Part shown: positions 23,165-32,241 of the stretch, one piece after another | How the letters are laid out: every line of letters begins with the position of its first letter | Numbering within the stretch: position 1 is the stretch's first letter | Source: Bradyrhizobium sp. CB82 | GTDB lineage: Bacteria; Pseudomonadota; Alphaproteobacteria; Rhizobiales; Xanthobacteraceae | DNA: 64,000 nucleotides | NCBI RefSeq assembly: GCF_029714405.1 | Contig: NZ_CP121650.1 | Coordinates: 1,555,001 to 1,619,000, forward strand | Direction: 5' to 3' | Position numbers and translations under genes: made by a program | The notes under the pieces: generated by a model | Told to the model about the DNA's origin: nothing | The model's database searches: none | What the model saw: the letters and a program-made list of their open reading frames with translations, nothing else

Positions 23165-24811
23165 TCAGCCGTGCCTCAGTTGGACGACGATTGCGTCCGC
23201 CGCTTTCAGCGCCAGCGCTGTCATGGTGAGCGTGCTGTTCGAAGCCGTCGCGCTGGGCATCGCGCCGCCACCAGGCAGGAATAGGTTGGCATGATCGTGT
23301 GCGCGGCAGTCAGGATCAACCACGGCCGTCGCCGGTTCGGTTCCCATGATGCAGCCGCCCATGATGTGGTCGCTGTTGAGAAACTCGGGGGACAGCTGGA
23401 ACTTGGTGGCGCCGAGTTCGGCTGCCAACCGCCGCAGTCGCGGCACCGTGTATTCCTTGGCGCTTTGGCGCACATAGTCGCCGACGTCGTAATAGATGTT
23501 CGGTTTGTTGATGCCGAGCCAATCCTTCTGAGTGGACAGCGTCAAACGATTATTTGCCGAGGGCAGGATCTCATGCTCCACGGTCAATCTTGCGGTACAG
23601 GCGGAAAGCCGCCGGATCTCCGCGTCCAGGGCCTTGCCCACCAAGCCTTTCTTCAGCGCCGCGGCTGCGCCGAGCGGACTACGAGCGAAATTCTCCATAC
23701 GGAACATCGCGCCGGCGTGGCGGCCGCGGAAGTCACCTTGTGTGGTGTTGAGGATGCTGCTGCTCTGGACCGGCCCGACGCCTGTCCAGAGGGGTTCCTC
23801 CAGCTCCAGCTCCGCCGTGAGCTTCGGCTGATCCATCATGTTGCGACCAACCTGATCGGAACTGTTCGCCACGCCGTTCGGGTTGCGTTCGTTCTTTGAC
23901 AGTAACAGCAGCTTTGGCGTTTCGATGCCATTGCAGGCAATCACGAAGAGGCGGCCGGTCACCCTGTGCGATTGCTTGTCCGGATCGAAGAAGTGAACCG
24001 CCTCGATCGCGTTCTTGTCGCCCGTCTCGATTCGATAGACGACGGCATTGGCTAAGATCTTACCGCCCTTTGCCTCGATCTTCGGCAAGGCCGTTGCCGC
24101 GTCATATTTGGCGGCGATCGGACATACCGGAAAACAGTTGTTGTTGCCGCAACAGGCCGGCCGGCCGTCATAGGAGACACCGCTGTTGCGGGCCTGAGGC
24201 GCCGGCAGGTTGATCATCCCGATTCTCGCGGCAGCTTCCGTGAACCGATGCTCACCAGGGCCGAAGGGAATCGGTCCCATGGGATAGGGTTTTGAGCGCT
24301 TCGCGTTCGTCGGCCATTGCAGCGCCGGGTCGGACGGACCGCTGACGCCGATCGCGTATTCCGCGCGTGTATAGTACGGCTCGATGATTTCGTGACCGAA
24401 GGGCCAGTCCCGGCCGACTCCATAAAGGCTCTTCAGCTCCATGTCTTCGGGCGTCAAGCGCCAACAAATTCCGGCCCAGTGCCAGGTCGCGCCGCCTGCG
24501 TAACGGACGTAGCCCTGGAGATAGGCGCGGGCATTTGGCCCTTCCAATTGGAGGTATTGCTCCTGCTCCCTGGGCGTGCGGGTTTCGAGATGCGGCGCCC
24601 ATGGCTTCGGTGGATAGGGTGCATTCCAGTGAAACAGCCGCAGGCTCGGCGGAAGATTCCGGAAGTTCTCGACGATCCGCCAGCGGTCAACGCGAGGCCC
24701 GGCTTCGAGCATCAGACCGGATAGCCCCGCGTCAAGAGCCTGTTGCGCGATCAGGCAACCGACTACGCCCGTTCCTACAACGACGACGTCTGCACTATGC
24801 TCGCTTGCCAT
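23165..24811 (-). CDS. GMC-family flavoprotein, large subunit of a membrane-bound sugar/alcohol dehydrogenase
   Basis: A 548-residue FAD enzyme resembling gluconate 2-dehydrogenase and fructose dehydrogenase large subunits. FAD motif VVVGTGVVGCLIA near residue 12, a GMC substrate domain with Cys-rich CCGNNNCFPVC, and C-terminal SDHIMGGCIMG with the active-site His region. ATG at 24811 is used because GAGGA precedes it; the frame is open to a TTG at 24847 with no better site. It should oxidise a polyol, sugar or alcohol in the periplasm with the small subunit and the tri-haem cytochrome. The substrate is unknown. Confidence 0.88.
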   Translation of the reverse strand: MASEHSADVVVVGTGVVGCLIAQQALDAGLSGLMLEAGPRVDRWRIVENFRNLPPSLRLFHWNAPYPPKPWAPHLETRTPREQEQYLQLEGPNARAYLQGYVRYAGGATWHWAGICWRLTPEDMELKSLYGVGRDWPFGHEIIEPYYTRAEYAIGVSGPSDPALQWPTNAKRSKPYPMGPIPFGPGEHRFTEAAARIGMINLPAPQARNSGVSYDGRPACCGNNNCFPVCPIAAKYDAATALPKIEAKGGKILANAVVYRIETGDKNAIEAVHFFDPDKQSHRVTGRLFVIACNGIETPKLLLLSKNERNPNGVANSSDQVGRNMMDQPKLTAELELEEPLWTGVGPVQSSSILNTTQGDFRGRHAGAMFRMENFARSPLGAAAALKKGLVGKALDAEIRRLSACTARLTVEHEILPSANNRLTLSTQKDWLGINKPNIYYDVGDYVRQSAKEYTVPRLRRLAAELGATKFQLSPEFLNSDHIMGGCIMGTEPATAVVDPDCRAHDHANLFLPGGGAMPSATASNSTLTMTALALKAADAIVVQLRHG

Positions 24812-24843
24812 CTGGACAATTCCTCTTTCGAGAGTACCCGCGT

Positions 24844-25434
24844 TCAAAATTCAGGCATGTTGCTCAGTGGCGGCGCCGTGGCCGTCCATCGGTTCGGCCC
24901 GGAAATGGCGTAGGAGGGAATGGTCATGACGTCACTCGTCGGCCCGTACATGAGCGCGTATTCGTAGGCGAACACCTCGGCGTTGGAAGCACTTGTGACG
25001 ACGCCGAGATACCAGGCAGAAATGATCGAAAGCGCGGTCTCCTTGAGCGGGCCATCCGGTATGTCGGCGAAGAAGTCCTCGACGATCCGTGCGTTTTTCC
25101 CTCGGGCGATAGAAAGGAGGCCACCAATTTGCTGCAACAGCGCCGGATTCAAAGCGACCATCGCAGCGCCCATGCGCCTACCTACCTCCGCATTCAGGCG
25201 ATGGGGAACCAGCAGCGACGAAATCTCCATGAACCGGGCCGCAGCTTCGTCCGACCACGAGGCCGGCGCTGCAACGGCCGGCAGCGTTGGCAGAGCGGCC
25301 AACGTACCGAATAGCAACCCGCCCACCAACACGTCGCGGCGAGCGAGATTGAAGGCCGTGGGACAGTCGTCGGGATAGGAGTCAAGCATATCCGTGCGTC
25401 TCGCTTTGGCGAGCGGGTCAATCTGGTCTGTCAT
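24844..25434 (-). CDS. small subunit (gluconate 2-dehydrogenase subunit 3 type) of the membrane-bound dehydrogenase
   Basis: A 196-residue protein with a twin-arginine-like leader (LARRDVLVGGLLFGTLAALP) and a helical domain (ARFMEISSLLVPHRL...) as in gluconate dehydrogenase subunit 3 and fructose dehydrogenase small subunit. The small subunit carries the Tat signal for the folded flavoprotein, which itself lacks a leader. ATG at 25434 follows GGGAG. Gene order small-large-cytochrome is the usual one for these complexes. Confidence 0.85.
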   Translation of the reverse strand: MTDQIDPLAKARRTDMLDSYPDDCPTAFNLARRDVLVGGLLFGTLAALPTLPAVAAPASWSDEAAARFMEISSLLVPHRLNAEVGRRMGAAMVALNPALLQQIGGLLSIARGKNARIVEDFFADIPDGPLKETALSIISAWYLGVVTSASNAEVFAYEYALMYGPTSDVMTIPSYAISGPNRWTATAPPLSNMPEF

Positions 25435-25535
25435 GTGATCTCTCCCAGGCAAGTCAAAATCGCAACGACATGGCCACAGCCGACGCGCCGCTTTCAGCGA
25501 GCGCGCAGGCCAGTTTCTACGGAATGAACGCTGGT

Positions 25536-26258
25536 CTAAGCGGTCTTCCGCGAGGCGGTGCTCACATGGGCGTTGCCCATCTCACCCAGCTTCGCCAGCA
25601 GAGTGTTCGCGGCTGGGCCCGACGAATGTGGATTTTGTCCTGTAATCAATTGGCCGTCGCTGACGACGTGAGGTGTCCAGTTCGCCTTCTTGGAGAAGAT
25701 GGCGCCCAGCTTCAGCATCTCGTCCTCGACGAGAAAGGGCACGATCTTGGTCAGCCCGACCTCCTCTTCCTCGCCGTTGGTGAAGCCCGTCACTTCCTTG
25801 CCGTGAACCAGAAGGCTGCCATCGGGGATCTTGACGTGACGCAGCGCGCCCGTCGAATGGCACACAATGCCGATCGGCTTGCCAGCCGCAAGAAACGACT
25901 CGATCAGCTTGATGGAATCCTGGTCTTCGGCGAGATCCCACATCGGGCCGTGCCCGCCGGGATAGAAAACGGTGTCGAAATCTTCCTGCTTGACGCTGTC
26001 CAGGCGAACGGTGTTGTCGAGCTGCGCTTCTGCATCCTCGTCGTTCTCGAACCGGAGCGTCAGCTCGGTCCGGAATTCAGGCTCGTTGCTCTTGGGGTCA
26101 AGCGGCGGACGGCCGCCCTTCGGGGATGCGAGCGTGACCTCGGCGCCGGAATCCTTGAAGACATAGTAGGGGGCCGCGAGCTCTTCGAGCCAGAAACCCG
26201 TTTTGCGCCCGGTGTTGCCCAACTGGTCGTGGGATGTGATGACCATCAAGACCTTCAT
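25536..26258 (-). CDS. DJ-1/PfpI family protein, type 1 glutamine amidotransferase domain (Hsp31-like)
   Basis: A 240-residue protein of the DJ-1/PfpI superfamily. The nucleophile Cys lies in GIVCHSTGAL near residue 136 with His next to it, and the acidic partner region YPGGHGPMWDL is present. Members act as glyoxalases/deglycases, chaperones or stress proteins. It is first in a likely operon with the membrane dehydrogenase genes (101-base gap to 25434) and has a phased TAAC box upstream at 26381-26405. A role in handling reactive carbonyls produced by the dehydrogenase is plausible but inferred. Confidence 0.87.
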   Translation of the reverse strand: MKVLMVITSHDQLGNTGRKTGFWLEELAAPYYVFKDSGAEVTLASPKGGRPPLDPKSNEPEFRTELTLRFENDEDAEAQLDNTVRLDSVKQEDFDTVFYPGGHGPMWDLAEDQDSIKLIESFLAAGKPIGIVCHSTGALRHVKIPDGSLLVHGKEVTGFTNGEEEEVGLTKIVPFLVEDEMLKLGAIFSKKANWTPHVVSDGQLITGQNPHSSGPAANTLLAKLGEMGNAHVSTASRKTA

Positions 26259-26380
26259 GACCGTCTCCCTTTGTCGCGCTTCTGTGAAGTCCCTCCGAGC
26301 ACGGCGATGCAGATCGCACGACCTCGCTGAGCCCGTGACCCTCTTCGTTGCTCGTCACGACACTCTGCGCGGAAGGCCGG

Positions 26381-26405
26381 CTGTTAGCACGTTATGCGTT
26401 GTTAG
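26381..26405 (-). promoter_or_regulatory. TAAC box 1 (candidate winged-helix regulator site)
   Basis: On the reverse strand three TAAC tetramers occur: first to second spaced 10 bases, second to third 8 bases. The form CTAACAACGCATAACGTGC matches the other boxes (CTAACAAnnCATAACnnGC). It lies 123 bases upstream of the DJ-1 gene start, in the promoter region of the redox operon. Confidence 0.5.
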
Positions 26406-26438
26406 ACGTTGCGAGCGGGGACGTGGCCGCGCGATCGC

Positions 26439-27146
26439 TTAGTCGAAGGCAGCGTCGAAGATCTCGACGTCAATGAGCGCCGGTTTGGCGATAACGGTTC
26501 CGTCGGGCCGCAGCATCTGTGAGCGCCGGAGTGTCGGAACCATGATGTCGGAAAACGTTTGGTGCGCCCACGAATAATCCGCAACTCTCGTTCCAAGCAG
26601 GTCGTGGTCCACACGCCGTTGCAAGGCGTTTTCGTCGAAGTAGAATATCTGCTCGGAGTTGTGGGTCACGATGTCCGACGGAAATCGCGCGCGGAGGCGA
26701 TGCCAGAGTGCTCCGTTCTCATGCCACGGCGGAAGTTCTTCGACCTGGACGTCAGGACGGGCAAGGAGAAATGGCGTGGTCAGGTAGCTCCAAATCGCGA
26801 AGCCGCAGAAGAAGACCAAATGCAATTCATCCGCGAGCGGGTGTATCGCGTGATTGGGGAATCGTAATTGTGGGTGACGCCAAGTCCGGAGGATTTCGCC
26901 GTCGATGCTTTCGATCGTGACGGAATCCGGTTGAAATGAAGCGCACCCCTGGCCGCCGGTCATGCCGGTAAATCGAACGGATTGGATTCGTGTCGATCCT
27001 TCCGCAATGACGTCCGTGAAATGACCGGCATGTCCGGCCTCGGTGAACAACATTCCGCCAAAGGAAAGATGAAGCGTAAACCGGCTCAACCTCATCCAGC
27101 GGGCCAAGCCCCCACTGGCATCAAGCGCGTCATCTAGAAGTGCCAT
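26439..27146 (-). CDS. uncharacterised protein, 235 residues
   Basis: A soluble 235-residue protein with no signal peptide, starting MALLDDALDASGGLARWMRL. Composition and codon use are normal for the region. Many aromatic residues in beta-like stretches (FTLHLSFGG, LRFPNHAIHP, YSWAHQTFSD) suggest a lipocalin- or LolA-like beta fold, but this is only an impression. I recognise no catalytic motif. Its own TAAC box lies 57 bases upstream (27203-27220), so it is probably controlled with the neighbouring redox genes. Confidence 0.75.
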   Translation of the reverse strand: MALLDDALDASGGLARWMRLSRFTLHLSFGGMLFTEAGHAGHFTDVIAEGSTRIQSVRFTGMTGGQGCASFQPDSVTIESIDGEILRTWRHPQLRFPNHAIHPLADELHLVFFCGFAIWSYLTTPFLLARPDVQVEELPPWHENGALWHRLRARFPSDIVTHNSEQIFYFDENALQRRVDHDLLGTRVADYSWAHQTFSDIMVPTLRRSQMLRPDGTVIAKPALIDVEIFDAAFD

Positions 27147-27202
27147 GTTTCGCCGGATCCGCCATAAGGTCTCTGCACCATGGCGAGGTATTGGCGGCTT
27201 GG

Positions 27203-27220
27203 CGTGTTAGAAGTTGTTAG
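27203..27220 (-). promoter_or_regulatory. TAAC box 2 (candidate winged-helix regulator site)
   Basis: Reverse-strand CTAACAACTTCTAACACG holds two TAAC tetramers exactly 10 bases apart. It is 57 bases upstream of the start of the 235-residue protein and downstream of the regulator gene that ends at 27266. Confidence 0.5.
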
Positions 27221-27265
27221 GATTTGCGAGAGGATGAGACCCGCGGTATCCCGCTGAAATTGCTT

Positions 27266-30106
27266 TCAATTCAGAGCAGCCAGAAAGTCCGTGGCAGAGA
27301 CGAGATCGCGTGTCGCCAGACCTTCGTGATAGCGCGCAACGATTGGTTCGATCAGGGCTCGAGTCTGGCCGGCGCGGCCGCTGACGCGCCAGAGCCGGCC
27401 AAGGCTGATCGCACCGCGCAGCTCCCAGCCGAGGGCGCACTGCTGCCGTGACAGGTCAAGCGATTTCTGAAGGAAGCGTTCTGCCTCGGCAGGGGACCCG
27501 GAACGTGCCAGAATGTCGCCCTTGATCCTGAGCATTTCCGGCATGTCGAAGGACTCGCCATGATCGCCGACATCGGCGATGGCATCGTCAATCAGGCGCA
27601 ACGCCTCCTCGAATTGATTTTGCAGCGCCATGCCCTCTGCCTGGGCAGTTGCAAACACGCTCGTCATGATCCGATGCCTGGTCGCGTGTAGCGTGGCCTG
27701 ACTGCGGCGGAGAAATTCCATGCCGCCAGCGACGTCGCCGCGGCGCAACAGCAGCTCTCCTTTTTGCCCGATGCCGACCGCGTAATAGGGGCCGAGAAAG
27801 TGCTTCCCCGCATGATCGATAAGTCTCTCGATCATGCTTTCCGCGCTGGTCCAATCGCCAACCCAGAGAAAGACATAGATCGTCCAGATCAAGGCAATGC
27901 CGAGCGTCAGCGGCTGCTCGAGCTGCTCGGCCTCACGTACCGTAAATCTCGCGGCCTCGATCGCCCGCTCCGGCTTGCCCGTGAGCCATAGCCCGCGGGC
28001 AAAGGCGACCAATGCGACGATGCGGTCGTCATAGCCGAGGTGACCAATATTCAGACGCTGCGAGCTTGGATTGTGCACCATCGCGCTTTCGCAGAGCGGG
28101 ACAGCCTTGTCCTGATGGCCAATCAGGTGATGCGCCACCCCCAGCATCCACTCGACGTTGAGCGTGCTGGTCGGGTCGTTCAGCTTGCGTGCAATCGGTT
28201 CACCTTTTTCGCCGGTTCCAAGCGCGCCGTGGAAGTCTCCGATGCGGGTCAGGTAGATGTGCAGCCCGCGCAGCAGCCACAATTGCCAGTGGAGATCTTC
28301 GAGCTCCTCCGCAAGGTGAAGACTTCGCGTAAAGGCCGCGCGCACGGCTTCGGTGTTACCCTGCGTAAACATCACGGAAATGCCAAGCGCCGTCTGCAAC
28401 TGCATTTCCTGACGGCGATCTATCGGCGTATTCTCAAGAGACGCGAGAGCCTGACTTGTCCAACGATAGCATTCCATCAGCAGCGAAAGCTCGAGAAAAA
28501 GCTGCCCAGCCGAGGCAGCCAGATCGATGCCGATCCTGCGGTCACCACGATCGGAGAAACTCCACTCCAGAGCGGCGCGCACGTTGGGTAGATGGTCTGC
28601 ATAGAGTAGGAAACCGCCGGCACTTTGAGGGCCCGCGGATTTGAGAGAAATGTCCTGCAGGAAGTCGCGAAAATAATCGGCGTGGGCGCGAGCGACCTGA
28701 TCTGCTTCTCCGCTTTCGGCCAGCTTCTCCGCAACGAAGGCCCGGGTCGTGTCGAGCAGACGATATCGCAGCCGGCGCTCTCCCGGCGCGGTCGCGATCA
28801 GCGACTTTGATAGCAGGTTGGAGATCGCCTCGACGGCTTCGGCTTCGCTAACGCCCTGAAATGATGCGACGGCAAGAGCAGCTTCCAGGGTGAATGGCCC
28901 GACGAACACCGACAATCTGCGAAGCGTCGTGCTTTCAGCTGAAGGCAGCAGGTCGTAGCTCCAGCCGAGCGCGGCGCTGAGCGTTTGATGCCGCGGGATC
29001 GCGGTACGCCGTCCTCGCCACAACAGGGAGAAGCGGCTGTCAAGGAGCGAAGCGGTCCCGGCAATGCCGTACGCATTGACCCGGCCCGCGGCAAGCTCGA
29101 TCGCAAGTGCGATACCATCCAGGCGCCGGCAGATTTCGGCGACCAGAGGCGCCTCTTCCTCGCCAAGCTGGAATTCGCTCAGGCTTTCCGCGATCCGTTC
29201 GACAAAAAGCTGGGCCGCTGGATAGGCAAGGATTTCGGAGGCGCTCAGTCCATCGCGTTGTGGTGGGCAATCTAGCGGGAACAGACGGAAGACCCGCTCG
29301 CCTTCGGTGCGAAAGGACTCGCGGCTGGTTGCAAGGATATGAAGGTCCGGCGCGTCCCGAGCAAGGCGTTCCGCCAGCGGCGCCAGCGTATCGAGCACAT
29401 GCTCGCAGCTGTCAAAGATCAGAAGCCTTTTGCAGCCCTGCAGGTATTTTAATAGGCCCGGTACGGGGTCATCGGAGCTGACGGGTAGTTCAAGCGCGGA
29501 AGCAATGGCGGCTGGGACAAGCTTCTCGTCCCTGAGAGCACCGAAATCGACGAAAGAAACCTGCTCCTCAAAGTCGGTCAGTTGGTGGTGCGCGACCGCA
29601 ATAGCGACCGAGGTCTTGCCAATGCCCCCAGGGCCGACAACGGTCACGAAGCGGTGCAGAGAGAGCTCGGCGCAAATCTTGTCGACGGCTTCTCCGCGAC
29701 CGATCATTCTCGCGAGCGGGGCGGGAAGAGCTCGAGCGGATGAGACCTTGCCGGGAGGCTGCGTCGCCGACGAGTCATGCGCGAGAGATGCGGCGAAGCA
29801 ATAGCCGCGCCCGGGAACATTGACGATGTAGCGGGCACCCGCAGCACCATCGCCGAGCGCCTTTCTCAAAGCGGTGATGTGGAAGCGAAGGCTGCCCTCG
29901 TCCACATTCACGTCGGCCCAGACGCGCCTAACCAATTCTCTCTTGTCGACGACTTCGCCGGGGTGCTCGGCGAGGGCGATGAGGATATCGAGCGCGCGGC
30001 CCCCGATGTGAAGCGGTGTGCCGTCCTTCTCCAACAACCGCGAGCTGGGAAGCAGCCGGAACGGTCCAAAGGAAATGGCCGAACCTTGATTGGTCTTGTC
30101 TGGCAC
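27266..30106 (-). CDS. winged-helix DNA-binding, STAND ATPase and TPR regulator (first paralogue)
   Basis: A 946-residue one-component regulator. An OmpR/CadC-type winged helix spans about residues 12-106 (FGPFRLLPSSRLLEKDG, RELVRRVWADVNVDEGSLRFHI). A STAND/AfsR-like ATPase follows: Walker A GPGGIGKTS at 158-166 and Walker B RLLIFDSCEH near 228. The C-terminal half is helical with TPR-like pairs. Such proteins hold the ATPase closed until a ligand or partner binds. The start is GTG at 30106 with a poor ribosome site, so it is uncertain. The protein at 36439-33587 is a full-length paralogue; 30543-31176 is a remnant of a third. Confidence 0.88.
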   Translation of the reverse strand: MPDKTNQGSAISFGPFRLLPSSRLLEKDGTPLHIGGRALDILIALAEHPGEVVDKRELVRRVWADVNVDEGSLRFHITALRKALGDGAAGARYIVNVPGRGYCFAASLAHDSSATQPPGKVSSARALPAPLARMIGRGEAVDKICAELSLHRFVTVVGPGGIGKTSVAIAVAHHQLTDFEEQVSFVDFGALRDEKLVPAAIASALELPVSSDDPVPGLLKYLQGCKRLLIFDSCEHVLDTLAPLAERLARDAPDLHILATSRESFRTEGERVFRLFPLDCPPQRDGLSASEILAYPAAQLFVERIAESLSEFQLGEEEAPLVAEICRRLDGIALAIELAAGRVNAYGIAGTASLLDSRFSLLWRGRRTAIPRHQTLSAALGWSYDLLPSAESTTLRRLSVFVGPFTLEAALAVASFQGVSEAEAVEAISNLLSKSLIATAPGERRLRYRLLDTTRAFVAEKLAESGEADQVARAHADYFRDFLQDISLKSAGPQSAGGFLLYADHLPNVRAALEWSFSDRGDRRIGIDLAASAGQLFLELSLLMECYRWTSQALASLENTPIDRRQEMQLQTALGISVMFTQGNTEAVRAAFTRSLHLAEELEDLHWQLWLLRGLHIYLTRIGDFHGALGTGEKGEPIARKLNDPTSTLNVEWMLGVAHHLIGHQDKAVPLCESAMVHNPSSQRLNIGHLGYDDRIVALVAFARGLWLTGKPERAIEAARFTVREAEQLEQPLTLGIALIWTIYVFLWVGDWTSAESMIERLIDHAGKHFLGPYYAVGIGQKGELLLRRGDVAGGMEFLRRSQATLHATRHRIMTSVFATAQAEGMALQNQFEEALRLIDDAIADVGDHGESFDMPEMLRIKGDILARSGSPAEAERFLQKSLDLSRQQCALGWELRGAISLGRLWRVSGRAGQTRALIEPIVARYHEGLATRDLVSATDFLAALN

Positions 30107-30542
30107 GCGCCATTGCCCCGCTGAGGGAAGTCCAGAGACGACTTGGTTTATCAGAACGAGGGTTTGAGTAAACTGGCCCGGCTGGCGAATATCTGTGCTA
30201 CGTCTCGAAACGAGCCGAAAAGCTGGCCTGAGTCGTCAGATTTGGCTTAAAAGATAAGATCTTGGACGAAATTTGGGACGGTTCGGACGCGATGCGATCC
30301 GTCAGGCGCAAGACCGTCAATCGCTTCGCGGACAACTATGACAATTGTGACGCCGGCGGCCGCTGCCGGGTAGGCCGGATAACGAAGTCTGGCTGTCGGG
30401 CATCGAGCATTGGGTCTGCACCTGCTTTGGTGGGATTCTCGGGGCTTTTGATCGAGGGGTGACCCGCCCTCAAAGGGTCTTGGGTGATCTGTGGCGAGCT
30501 TCGATAAGACCAACCCGTTTTCACGATCGGTTACCTCCCCCG
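30107..30542. other. no gene recognised between divergent regulator genes
   Basis: About 430 bases between the regulator start (30106) and the remnant paralogue. No TAAC box, no repeat and no convincing frame are visible. It should contain the promoter of the reverse-strand regulator. Confidence 0.4.
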
Positions 30543-31176
30543 GATGCATTAGTTTTCGGGCCATTCCGCGTTGTTCCGAATGAACGCCTGCTAGAGCGCG
30601 ATGGTCAGTCCGTTCCCGTTGGCAGCCGCGCGTTCGATCTTCTCTGTCTGTTGATCCATCGGGCTGGCGAAGTTGTCGGCAAAGCCGACCTCCGTGGATC
30701 AGGGAGTCGAATTGCTGCGGCCTGCATTACCCCGCATGCTCGCCGACCGCTTGGAGCTCTACAGTGGGGCAGCGACCATCGCGCTGGTCGAGGGGATGGC
30801 TGCGCAGGGTTTGCCTGCGGAGGCGCTCTCCACGATCGAGGCGCGCATCGACGCTGTGGCCGCCCAGGGCGACAGCTGGGAGATGCCGGAGCTCTTGCGC
30901 GTGCGCAGTGAGCTCCGCGCCGGCTGCGGTGCCAGCTTAGGCGCAGAGCAGGATATTGGCGCAGCAATGGAGCTGGCCGAGCGGCAGTCGGCGCTTTCCT
31001 GGAGATTGCGCGCGGCCATCAGCTATGTTCGCCTCGCCGGCTCTGGTCCTACCTCGGCCCAGGCTCTCTTTGAGTTGAGCCATACGTTGGCTCGCTTTAC
31101 GGAGGGCTCCGACACGGCAGATCTCCGCGCCGCGCGCCGACTTCTTGAGATCTCTCCTGAGGCCATGCCTCGGTGA
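30543..31176 (+). pseudogene. remnant of a third winged-helix/ATPase/TPR regulator
   Basis: The 5' part (30543 to about 30695) encodes the start of the winged helix: DALVFGPFRVVPNERLLERDG, SRAFDLLCLLIHRAGEVVGKADL. At about 30695 it joins, in a different frame, a C-terminal TPR segment (DSWEMPELLRVRSELRAG ... FTEGSDTADLRAARRLLEIS) that aligns with the end of the 950-residue paralogue (FTEGFDTADLKAAERLLEQLS). The second half of the winged helix, the whole ATPase and most TPRs, some 700 residues, are deleted. It faces opposite to the two intact paralogues. Confidence 0.82.
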
Positions 31177-32241
31177 TCTCGTCACTACGGAGTGGTCGAA
31201 TTTCGCACATGTTAAAGCGGTGAGAGGGGGTTCCGCTGATGGGATCACGCATTGCAGCGTCGACCGTCAGGTTGAAGTTGCTTCCATTTGGATCCGTTGG
31301 ATCTGAACCCGCGATCCCAAGTTCAGCGCAAGCTTGCCACCAGCCATGTTGGCCAACGACGACACGGTCGTCCAACGTATCGTTAAAGCGCGCCTTGGCG
31401 CGCATTGCGCCGCTCGAGGTTCTGACCTCGACCCAATCTCCGTGCCGAATCTTCCTGGCAGCTGCCGTGGTCGGGTGCAGTTCGATTTCGGGGTAGGGTA
31501 AGCGCTTGCGCAGCAGTGGTAACGCGCGATGCTGGCTTTGGCAGAACAAGCTCGGCTTTGCGCATGTCAGAACCAGCGGGAACACATCTGCAGGATGTGG
31601 CGTTCCAAAGACGGGAGTTTCGATATCAGGCAGCGCCGGATAGCCCTTGTCAGCGAACGTTTCCGACCAGAACTCGACTTTTCGCGTCGGGGTCGGAAAA
31701 CCGCGCGCGATGCCGCGCTCGTCCGGTATCTTGTATTTATAGTGAGTCGTTGACAGCGATTTTCGCTGTCCGGCCGGTTCGGCTCTGAGTTGCTCAAGAG
31801 AGATGCCACTTAAGGCAAGCTGTTCTCGATAGGCCGCATCGACGTCACCATCCCAGAACTTCATCTCGAGCCCCAGCCGTTTGGCCAAGCTGAAGACAAT
31901 GTCGGTATCGGGCAAGGCCTCTCCGGGCGGCGGCACGATTTTTGATCGGAGTTGGACGTAAGACTGTGCGTCTTCACTGATTTCAAATCCGATCTTGAGA
32001 GCTTCGCGTTCAAAGCAAGACGCGACGGGAATCACGATATCGGCAAGCGCGGCTGTCGGATTCATGAACAGGTCCGCATGTGCATAAAAATCCAGCGACG
32101 AAAGTGCCGCGCGGCCGCGAACAGGATCAGCCTGGGCAAGCAGTAGATTCGCGCCGAATCCAATCAGCGTGCGCACCGGATAGGGATCACCTTCGAGAAC
32201 CGCCCGATAGAAGTCATGGGTGGGTCGACACGTTGTCCCAG
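31097..32241 (-). pseudogene. C-terminal part of a frameshifted molybdopterin oxidoreductase
   Basis: This frame continues the enzyme begun at 33590, from THDFYRAVLEGD onward. It includes the remaining catalytic region (IGFGANLLLAQADP, DLFMNPTAALADIVIPVASCFE) and the C-terminal molybdopterin dinucleotide-binding domain (ELHPTTAAARKIRHGDWVEVRT, GQHGWWQACAELG, HRFNMCEIRP). After the natural-looking end at about 31200 the frame runs on antisense over the regulator remnant, so the original stop may have been lost at a rearrangement. Open-frame sequence upstream of the frameshift point is not part of the enzyme. Confidence 0.75.

Noticed and set aside
30262-30462. Short forward frame in the gap upstream of the regulator
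   Set aside because: No ribosome site, no family resemblance and composition unlike neighbouring genes.
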